A DNA stretch of 64,000 nucleotides from Nautilus pompilius (taxonomy: Eukaryota; Mollusca; Cephalopoda; Nautilida; Nautilidae): positions 317,501 through 381,500 of the forward strand of contig JACATO010000623.1 in assembly GCA_018389105.1 (NCBI GenBank), in the 5' to 3' direction. Under the pieces are notes generated by a model, which saw nothing but the letters and a program-made list of their open reading frames with translations, had not been told where the DNA came from and searched no databases. Every line of letters starts with the position of its first letter. The first letter of the stretch is position 1. Positions 49,720-61,700 of the stretch are shown one piece after another. Position numbers and translations under genes: made by a program.

Positions 49720-52700
49720 GTAGGTTCTTTCGTACTACTGGAGTAAAGTGTCAGTGGGGTTGGGGTGTTGATTAACCCTCCCTCCATATACAGTCTTATT
49801 ATTTGTTTAGTGAATTGGATTTATCTATTGAGATTTTATCCGTATGTATTGCATATATTTTAAGGAAAGAAGAAAAGTTACCATTACTTGAGTTGTCTTC
49901 ACTTAGTTTTAATGCCATCAACTTGAGACTTGGAACTGGAGACGGTTGTGTGTACATTGTCTAATGTGTCATCCCTTACTGCGTTAGCTAAAAAGTGTTA
50001 CTACGGATGATGATACCAATGCGAATTTAGTGTTGCCAGTGAAAGCATACTACTAATAATAACAAACAATCTATTTTAATTCCCATTGTTCCCCTCCCTC
50101 AACTGTAAATTTAATGATATAAGCTAAAAGTTTGAGTTCTGTGCACTAGGATTGGAGGGACGGTCGTGGGTGTGAGAAGCATAATCCGAGAGAAAATGCC
50201 GTTCTGACGGACTATTTATCCACTAATTTTATAGTGGAATCCCTACAATGTGGGGTGGGGGATCATGTATTTATCTACAGAGTATACTTAATTGTAATAA
50301 ACATCTCTTGTCACCCACCAACACTCCCACTCTGATCGTAATTTGAGATACAAAATCAAATTCTGCTTCTATTATTGTTGTTGTTCATTTAAAATTTTTA
50401 ATTTAACGAAATTTTCTGAAATATTGAGAAAATTTGAAAATAAAAACTCGTAAGTCGATTACTTGTAATGTTAAATCATGTCCCTTACACACTTTGAAAT
50501 GTTTAAACCAACCATTTTCGAATGAAATTTATTACAAATATTGTTTTTTTAAAGCTTGTTCAGAATTAATTAATGGTGTAGTTGTACGTCGCAGACACGG
50601 GAGACAAACGACACACACACACTCAGCTCTGCAAAACCCACACTGGTCCTGACTACTTTGCCAGGGCCATTTATTTACGAAAAGTTACATAATTCAAGTG
50701 GCACTTAATGACCACTCAGGAATTCCACATAAAAGGTGGGGGGGGTCTTTTCACATAATGTCCAGTCAGGGAGTGCCCCCACTGAGTGATTGGGGGGGGG
50801 GCCCCTCTATGTCCAAATAGAAGACAACATCACAACAAATGGTATGATTTATTTACACATTAAAACAGTCTTCTTCATATAGTATTTAAATCAATTTCAT
50901 CTTGGACTCTAAGGTTTTTGCTACTATAATTCTATGTACTCTATGTATCCTGGTTATTTTGTTAGAGTCTAATAAAGTTTTATAAATTCTCTCTCTCTCA
51001 AAGAATATTTCAAAAGATGTGAGAAATAGTTATCCATACAATACCTACATTCTTAGTTTCATGGTGTAAATGTAAAGCTGCTTTTATATATTAAAAGCAT
51101 TTGCACCTGTTCCACTTGAACTGATCAGTTATCTTATTTATATGGGTAGATGTTTTGATGATACATGGATATAGTATTGCTTTATTTATATCATTTTTAT
51201 AGCTCCCTTAAAAAGTAATGTGGAACCAGAGGACACAATTGATATCATCCCAGCTCAGGATGAAGTAAGTGTTATAGCTGCTAATGTGGCTTATTTGTTG
51301 TGTCTGTTTTTGGTATTGCCTGGCTGTTATTTCACCCAACAGAAAGACTTACTGCTCTCTTTTCTTTTTCATGAAATTCAGTGCTTTAATATTTTGCTTG
51401 TGACTCAAATACATAACCACATTTATACAGAAACTGATTTATAATTATGCTTTTATTTTGAATAGGAGGTGCATAGTCCTTATAAAGTTTTTTTTTTTTT
51501 TCAACTTTGCAGGTGTTAAGATAGACTTTAGAGATGAAAATGTATTTTTTTCCCAACCTGTTTATTCCTGGGTGGGTATCATATTGAAGTGTCAACTTTA
51601 ACAGTATTTCAAGGGGTTCAGCTTTTTGCATTGGTTCTCAACTAGATAGCCAGACTTTCTAATTGTATTGTTTTCTTTGTTTATACATGTCATCTTTTGT
51701 GACACTGCTTTGGAATGTATGTATGCACTAGCATAGATAATGTTTTACTAATATAACAGCGTACAGTGGCCTTGGCTACCTGCTATTACATTATGTTGCA
51801 TTAGTTTGTTTCAGAAAACAGAAAATAAAGACAAGCAAAGAGTAAAATTCTTTTTGTTGGTACTCGATCAAACCATCTTTTTCAACAATGACATTGAATC
51901 ATTGAGATTTTGTAACATAGTCTGGCCTAGGTTTTCTCATATCCACATGAGAGGTTCCTTTAATTTCATCACTGATAGGATGTGGGCAGGTTGCTGCTCT
52001 TAGCTGAAGATCCAGATGCTTTTACAGGTGCTTGATCAGATTGATATTTGGACTACCTGGAGAAGTTGAATGCCTTGATTTCTCTTCTTGACTGGTCTCC
52101 TGAGGTATGGCATGTAGTGTCATTCTTCTGAAGAATATGGCCACTGAATCTCAGTTTACTTTGTTGGTACAATCATAGATGTCTTTAAATGGCAATGTAC
52201 ACAGCCATTCCATACCTTGACACTCCCACTTCCATACTTGATCAAGGGCTTGTTAAGTCTTCTCCAAACCCAGGTTGGATTGCCAGACACATTGCTGAAA
52301 CATGGAATCATTAGAAAAAGAGAACACACCACCAATGTCTTGCCTCACATCTTTGGACCACGCATGTTGACATTTTTATTCCTGTTGGACAAAAGTTTGT
52401 TACACACTACACACCTGTGGTGGAGATGTCTTGACTATTCTTTGGCTCATTTCTGTTGCATGGACGATGCCAGCTAAAGAATCTTGACAGTGAGTGCACA
52501 CTCAGCAAGTAATGACAGATTTTATTCTATTATCGTGGTGTCACTGTTGGAGCCTTCCAGATCACTTTTTCTTAGCAGTGACATTAGTTTTGTGAACTTT
52601 GCAATAATATTGGCTACAGGTCCACAATTGGCAATCTGTTGATGATTCTGACCGCACACTGAATAGCCTGTAACATGACCTAGACTAAACAGATAAATAT

Positions 52701-55700
52701 TGCAGAATCTTCCTGCTATCTTTCTACCTATATGTCCATGGCCAATATATACATAAGTACATTTAAATATATAAATTCTAGACATATTCACTAATTTATG
52801 TGGGTAGCAAATAAATTTGGCAGGACTATATATGAAAATAATAAATTTTTGTTCATTGACAGTTATTTACATGTTGAATATATATATATATATATATATA
52901 TATGTATTTTGTATGGAATTGTTTGATTCTGTGAACATTATTGGTTACAATTATAGACATTTGATGAAGTACTGAACCTCATAGGGTCTGCTGACTTCAT
53001 AGAATTTCCTTTTCTAATGTTTAATTCACTTCATTTGTCCCATAACTCATAGGTCGTTAGGGAACCTCAAAAAGTGTGTCTAAGGCATTTTACAACCTGG
53101 TGGAGCCCATCCTTCTCCAGGTTGAGAGTCAAGGTGAATGTCAGTGTCCAGAGGGTTATACCGCTGTTTCGGATTTTGGCCCTCATCAGCAGCACACACC
53201 TCACCAGAGATCGAACCCCTGACACAAGGATTGACAAGCAAACTCACTAACCACTGCACCACAACACCATCCAAAGTTTAATTATAAAACAACAAATGTC
53301 TATTGTTGATTAATACATTTGATTAATTATCAGTTTCTAATTTTAAAAAAAAAATGTTTTCTTCAGGATCTTTATTATGAGCAATCTGAAGTCCTACGAA
53401 GATACATTGGGCCTGCTGGGTAAACAAACATCTTATTCTTTGTGTCATATTACCTGCACTGCTTTGTTCCTGCTTTGCATACAAATAGAGAAACTTTCTG
53501 ATACTTTCATTGTGCTGTATATACATATCAACAAGTTACGTGTATCTAAAGAATCATATGCACATAAAGGAAGACAACCACTATTACAAGAGAAAGCCAA
53601 TCTTGAAATGGTCTTGTCACCTGAAGACTGTTTTAATTAAAAATCACGAAACACCTCATGCTCTACGAAGCCATGCACATTCAGTCCATTTTCTAAAGAA
53701 TTAAACACCTTGAAAGTAAAATACCTCTATGCTCAGCCTGGCTCTTTGTATTTCTCATTAGTTCTTGAATATTTTAGTAGCATTATCCTATCAGTTAATC
53801 TTGTCCAGTTTGCCCACCAGTTTAATGGCATGGACTTCTAGAAAAAACATAAATAACTGTCATTATTGTGAAATAAAAAGTTCTTTTAAATTTTTACTAG
53901 AGGTTTAGGTAATTAGACAAAAGAGGAAAACAACAAATATGTATGCACTAATAAATCAATTCTATGTAATATATGGGATATTTCATAGTTGAATTCATAA
54001 TTATGGTTGTTATATTTATGTATTTTTGAAAAAAATGTATGATTTAATTAATTTTTTTGTTATGACAACTAAAATAGATTTGGTTTTATTTATTCTTAGA
54101 ATACTTTTTTGTTTTAGAAAATCAGTTTAGTTATATAATAATAATATCTTAAAAACTAAAGCTAGCTTTGAGGTTTTGATTTACACAGGTTAATAATGTA
54201 CATGAATTTTAATTAGTAATAAATTAAGAAAATTGAAACTCTAGCAAAGGCATAATTCTAAAATAAATGAAAATCTTTCAACTAAGCCTAGTTATTTTTC
54301 AATAAAATGTGCTTCAAGTATCTTCTTTTACAATACATAAATTCAAAATTCTGATCTAATCAATTAGAACTGCACTTCATTTTTCAACTATTTAAGTATT
54401 TGAAAATTGATATTGCTTAGTTAAATTGCATATTTTTGTATGCATTTCCTTAATAATTTAAATTTACAATTAATCTGTTTGTTATATCATATAGTTTTTC
54501 TTTAGCTTGCTTAAATTTCGTTTTTGTTGTTTGTGGGTGTGTGTATGTGTTAACAGTAAGTTAGTTGTTATTTTACTGTTTGATGAATAAAATCTTACAG
54601 AATCTGCAAAATCTGTCCAAGAAACTTAAAGTTGATTTATTTTATTCAGAGAAGTGAGCAGATACATATCCTAAGTGAAAATGAGAATATTTAGAAAAGA
54701 AGAAATTCATCAACTTAAAAGAAACACTTGGATTCCTTTATCTAAAGTTATGAAAAATTATATTACAAAGTATTAGAATTGTTGTTGTTCAAACAGTTAA
54801 GATAGAAGTATTATCTTATAGCCCATTCAAAGATTGTCTGACATGCTGATGTTGTGCAATAATGTTTTCTGTAAGTTCAACAACAGAAATGAAGTAGCCA
54901 TTTTTTACCAGGTTTTAACCTTTACAAGACTTTTAAAAATATCGGATTATCATCCTTGAAATATGCTTTTTATCTTAGTAAGATAAATGTATGTAATCAA
55001 ATAAAAATAACTTTATTTGTTTTGAAAATTTTAAGAAAAATTATAGTCGAATAGAATTTATCTGGTTATATATATATGTGTGTGTGTGTGTGTTTATATT
55101 TTAGGTCCTTTGGTATGGATGATGATGGAAGCAGTGATTTCACACTGCTGGGTGAGACTGGATCTAGCATGGTGGAAAACTTGAGCCTCTCTCTCAGAGT
55201 AAGTCAGCTGTGCTCTTGTTTAAAACTGACAGAAATCCAGCTGTGAAAACGTTTAGACACTTATTATAAAGATTAGAAATATCTTATTGATTACACTGCC
55301 TGCAGATTTTTTTCTTTCACATTTGAAGAGTTATGTACTGGAAAATAAGCTGAGTTATTGAACCTTTGGATGCTTGATGTTGAATATCTAACATGATTAA
55401 CAGTACAGATTTGTTCTTTATTAATTTTGCTGTAGGTTACTGGTCATTTATTTGACATCATGTCTGGACAGTCTGAGGTGGATCATCCTTTATGTGAGGT
55501 CAGCTGTTATATTCCTTTTTTCCTTACACATTTACACTCTATAAAATATGTTTAACTTATGTACAATTAGCAGTAGGCCAGTGGAATGCTTGCATTGTTA
55601 GATTTAGGGCTGCTACATCCCATTGGGCATACCTGAAGGAAGATAAATCTTGTAGAAAAACATATTGAAAAAGAATCTTTGGTGGTGTTTTACAAATGTG

Positions 55701-58700
55701 TGTAGTTTCCTCAAAAGCAGTAAACAGAATAGGTTTCTTCCTATGTCTACATATCATATATTTCATTAAGTAAAGATTTTTTTAAAATTTTGAACAGGTT
55801 AATGGACTCAGGGAATAATGAAAACAAGTAATCCTGCATTGTAGTAGATTGCCATCAGGTGTTGCACACTGCATAATAGCTAAAAGTGGTAGCTGTACTG
55901 CAATCAGGCACATTAGAAGAGCATTGGTACAATTTTTTGACAAATAGTCAAAACGCAACTGACAGCAAAGATTGCATGAATGTAAAATGTTAAAAAAAGA
56001 ATGGAAACATTTATGGAGAAACAGTGATTAGACAAATCAATTTCTCTGACAACATACAGTCACTGCAGATGTTACCTAGGTGTGCTGCTATGAGCTCAAA
56101 AGCAAGAGGTAGTCAATGTAATAGAAGCACCTAGAGTCACTCTTAAGAAATTCTGTTTGCAGCCATTAGTTGGTAAATTGGTGAATGCCCACTTCATTTT
56201 GATACATGAAGGGTCCAGTATGTATAAAACTATTCTTAAATTGACACCGTATTTATCAGAGCCACATATTATATCATAGAAAATAAGGTGAAGGCAAAAG
56301 TTTTTTAAAAAAAACAGACCTGCAATCCAAACAGGGTTTTGTTGCAACATGGTGCTGCTAACCCAACAGTTGAGACAGTAAGAAAATTACTTTGGAAGAT
56401 TCCACCAGGCCCATCTTACAACCCACATCTTGCACCATCTGACTTTCACCCGTTTGGGGTCCTGAAAAAAATTTCTCTGTTCGGTCACCATTTTTTCCAG
56501 TGTTGAAGATGTGCAGTGGAGACTGGATGAAATGCCAACGGCAGTTTAGTTTGCTACAGGCAAACAACCTCCTGTTGCCCAAAATGTATTTCTGTTGCTG
56601 TTGCTGATGTTGAAAAGTGATGCAAATGTTGCACATCCACCTTTACCAAATTCCTCAGAATTTTTTTAAGTCTTTACCTAATGAACCACTTTGTGTGTGT
56701 ATGTAATTATTAATGCTTTTAAGTTATCTTTGTTGTTGAAAGAATTCTGCTTTAGATGAAAAATATCACTGGCATAAATTGTTTTGTCTGAAATATTATC
56801 CTTAACAAAGAACAAATACTTCTAGAAATATTTCATGAATTAAAGTAAAAAAGCAAACTAAAAACTAAGAACTGTTTGTTTACATTCATGAGGAAACAAT
56901 CCAAAATCCCTATTTCAGCAATTACATTGTTAATTTTGAATACCTTTTTCTTTCTTGTCAGGAGTGTACTGACACATTATTGGATCAACTAGACCATCAG
57001 CTGTATTTCACAGAAGAAGAATGTAAACAATACAGGTACATGCAATGCACCACATCTTTGGGAGCAGAGAAAAATCAAACCATATTTGGTTTTTGCAAGA
57101 TGCTATACTGTACTATGATGGCTGTTTTTATAGCACAGTTTAGCCATAAGTTTTTAAAGTGAAAGTTTTTAGATAAAATTAAGATATTTGAATACAAATG
57201 CCAAAAAATAAATTATGAGCTTAATAACAAATATTTCTCTATTTAAAACTGATAACAGTTATTAATAATGTGATGTGGAAGAAATTGATAATAGAAACAA
57301 TGACTGCTCTTGAAAACTGTATCCTGATGTTTCATTGTAGAGAATTTTTGGAAAACCTTGACTTATCTCAGGAAGATGTGGTGGAAGCCAGTTTAGATGA
57401 GGAATTACAGCAGGTATAGTTTGTTTATAAAATTTCTTGTTAGTGCTGCTAGTTCTAACAACATCCACCAAACCAGTTGTTTTATTGTTTTATTCTGGCT
57501 ATAGTTGAACAGTTACTGCAAATCTATCTAGCAGTGCTTCAGCAGAAATTTGTTCTTTTACATGAGTAGTTTTATACATACTTCCAGAATACTCTTGTAA
57601 TTCTAATCTGTTTTGCACATTGTGAAAAGAAAAGTTTATTTTATTTGGTTTCTACTTGTTCATGCATACAGCACCTTTAATTTGCTAAACTCTGGTGAGC
57701 TTTTAAGAAAAAAAAAATTTTTCTAAGCTTTATCTAGGGGGGAAGCTTCATATCTTTGTAGCTATTACATTGCAGCTATCTCTCATATATTTTCATAGCA
57801 TTATTTTAATAACCTGATTATGGTAACAAAATTGAGGTGCCTTATTTACCTACTTATCTATCTACCTGCCTACCTTACCTAGCCACTCACTATTTACTTA
57901 CTCTGTCATCCAGTTTGGTTTGAAATTTTTATTAGATTTGTTCAAACTTCTTTTAAACGTTTTCCTTTATTGACATTTTTAATATCATGTATTCACTTGG
58001 ATCTTAGGATGAACCATTGACAATAAGCATCTGTCAGGTTGATGTTGTTTTGAGTGTTCTAGGGAGTCTACCTTAGCACATGTTCTAACTCAGGAATCTA
58101 ATCTCCCCTGTCCTGCTCTAACCCATGGTGTGTTGATTTACTTGGTTGTATTTTCAGTTACATCTTGAAGAACATAATTTAAAGCAACAGCTAGAAACGG
58201 TGGAGGTGGAACGTGCTGAACTGGCTCATCGTCTATGCAAGGAGAGAGAAGTGGTAAAACGCCTTAAGGAAGAGGAAGAAAAGTAATTTTCTTTTTATGT
58301 AGATATTTGATGATTGCACTAGTTTCCTTTCTAGAAAACTATTTTTATTAAAATGCCAGAAATTGATTCTCTGCCTTATTTGTTTGGCAACTCTAGTAAA
58401 TTCATGTACCTATAAGTGTGATTATGTTGTATTGACATCTAAGTGGATGGTTAACTAGTGTGCACTATCTCCATGCTGAAAACAGGTTGATCCCGTGACA
58501 TTTCTCCTTTTTATTTTGTTATAGGGCATGCACAGTGTGGCTAGAATCAATGATAGATTACTAGAAATCTAGTCATTTCTTTTGGATTTGCAGCCAGTAC
58601 TATTGCGAAGTTTACCAGGGTGAATGCCCCTGCTGTGGCAAAGTGAGCTGGAAGCTCAACAGTCACACCATAACAAGAATGACACCTGCCATTATTCATC

Positions 58701-61700
58701 ATCTAAATTCTCTTATGGACATTGCTTATTCAACAGAAATGAGACAAAGAATGGTTCGATAAAATCTCTTCTGACTTGACTACAGACGATGTGTCAAAAG
58801 GGATAAAACACTTCAGAAGACATGTCCAGCAGAACCCTCGAATTGGTTGTGCGCTCTCTTTTCCAATAAGCCTAAGTTTCAGCATTTATGTCTGGAGGTA
58901 ACACCTGGGCTTGGAGAAGACTCATTGAAGATCTTCAACTTCTGTTCGTGGTTGAATATGGATGCGAGTGTCATTGCCATTCTGAAAACATGATGGCACT
59001 ATGTGCCACACCTCTCATGTGACCACAGTTTGGAAGAGGACAAGCTCTCATGGGAGCATCTGGATCGTTAGCTAAGAGCACCCTATCCACACCTCGCCGA
59101 TGTACATTAATTAAAAGAAGTTATCTCACATACTGTGATGCAAAATCTTGTTGATTCAATGCCAAACAGGGTAGGGGCTCTTTGGGCTGCAAAAAAGTGG
59201 TCTGACCAAGTGCTAAGATAATATCAATTCATTGCTTGTCTTTATTCGCTATTTTCCAAAGCAACCTCTCACTTTTTAATAACAACAGATAGTTAAACTA
59301 TTATAGTAGGGCTCTGTGTATTTTTTTTACAGATACATACATACTTGTTTTATTCTGTGTAATGATTTTCTTTTTTGCTTATGATGTTCCAGATACTGGA
59401 GAGACTATAATGAGTATAAACAGGAGCTCCAAGAATTTGAAGATGAACAGAGAAGGTATGTTTATTTTATTAGTCTCTGGGATAAATCTTCTCACTATAA
59501 ATAATTTTATATTTAAAACTATATGAAATATCTGCCCACAGTGCTCAACTATCTCTAATAGTTTCTGGGGGAAATATTTTCTCAGTAAACATAACACAAA
59601 ATCATCTTTTGCGAGAGCTATCCTCACAAGCCTCTGCAGCTGATGACATCACTAAGTTTATTCTGTTTTTGTTAAAACGTTTTTTTCTGAAGCAATGTAC
59701 TTTGTCTGTTTCCCAGTTAGGGTTGTTAATTTTTTTCAATTATCTGTTTGTTTACTAGAAAAATAAATTCTCTGAACAACACCTATTTTTTTGCAGTAAT
59801 TTTACCAACAAACAATTACATATTTTTTATCTTTGCCAACAATGCACTGGAAGAGGCCTAATTTTGTTAACTATACAGTTAGAATACATTTTTTAAGTTA
59901 GAGTTTAGTGTTTTCTGAATTATTTGAAGTGTTATAGGTTTTAATAAAGTTAGATGGTTCTTTAGTCAAAAACTACAAACATAGTTCCATACCAATTACA
60001 GAAATTGAGAGTTTTTTTCATTGATGTAAGAATTAATGGCTTTTAAATTCATTGTGTGTTACTGTGAAATTTTCTTAGAGGGGAAATTTTGTGATAGACA
60101 GGTGGATAGCATCAACCAGTCGACAGAAAGTTGTCTTTCTGTTTCAGTGTTGAAAACCAGCTCCGATATACTCAAACCCAGTTGGAGAAGCTAACAAAGA
60201 CAAACATTTTTAATGCAACATTCCATATATGGTAAGATATTGTCAACATTGCCAGTGATTTTTGTTTGTTTGACTTCTAAAGACAGATAAAAACTAAGCT
60301 GCACAGCATTTTCTGACATTGGTTAACAAAGAACTTGCTTATGAAGTAAATGATGGTACATATATAAAACAGATTTTATTGCTCACAGGCTCAGAACATC
60401 CCTGCAGAATTAGGTCCATTGTTATAGATTTGGTTCATCACATCTTAACTACATCTTGGGCATCCTGAGCCTGTAACATTGAGACTGGTTAAGAACCTTG
60501 TAAACTTTGCGAAACCATCCACACTACCTGGGTTTATTTTGCATGGAATAAAGACATATTTCTTCCAGTGTGGATAATGATTATTTCGTCTTTTTGCACC
60601 TTAAAATCTTTGTCAACAAAATGTCTGAAATTTTGTTGATGAGTTTTGTTTTTAGACAAGATTTTGTAGGCACCATTTGTCTTTAAAATGACTGTCAGTT
60701 TATTATTTGTTTTTACAGGCATAGTGGCCATTTTGTGACTATTAATAATTTTCGATTGGGAAGGTTACCTAGTGCTCAGGTAAAGTATTTCTTTTTGTTT
60801 CTTGATAAATGTTTTGTTTTATGTATGTGTTTACAAAATATGCCAGTATTTATTGTTTCTACACTTGCCATGTTTATCAGGTGGACTGGAATGAGATCAA
60901 TGCTGCCTGGGGTCAAACAGTTTTGCTGCTGCACTCCTTGGCCAAGAAAATGAATTTACCATTTACAAAGTAAGAGTTGTAGTGTCTTCCTCATCTCCAC
61001 TAATCATTCCTTTCAACTTTTAACTAATTACTTTTTCTTTCTCTTAAAATAGCTGCCACGTATCGATACAATTTTAGTTTGTGTCAACTGCTTTGAATCA
61101 GGTCCGATTCCATGTTACCACAATCTGCTGCTCTAGGTGATGTTGGTTAAGAACTGAATGTATGTCTATGGCCACAGTAACTCACCTGTGTGCTGTCATG
61201 GGTATGGTGAGAGAGCATCACTATCATCAGAAAGTTACCACTACTGCCAGAAAAGACAGAAATGTGTGAGATTTTCTATTACTGTATTAAACCTTTGACA
61301 AGATTATGATAGCTATTTACAATTTTAGTTTAAAGTAAAATATAGCTTACTGTAATATTGTGTACAGCTTTTTAAAATCATTAAATAAAAATATATCAAC
61401 CTGAATTCTGTATTGATAAATTGAATTTCTACTAAGCTTCTGAACACAAGATTGCTGAATAATGTCATGTAAAAGCTAGATTTAAACTAAAAATGACTTG
61501 TTAAGTACTGCTGTGGTATTCAGTAAATGATTGGTTTAAGAGAGAAATAGGGAAATCATCTATCCATGATGGGTGGATAATTAGCACAATGGAGCTTCAT
61601 TTTTTTTTTTTTGGAATTCCTTTAGTCTAACCTTCTTCTGCAGGTACAAACTGGTACCCTATGGAAATCATTCCTATTTAGAATCTCTGACTGACAAGAG

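Noticed and set aside
53206..53273. Functional tRNA gene
   Set aside because: A and B boxes are present, but the acceptor and anticodon stems do not pair well and a SINE body follows.
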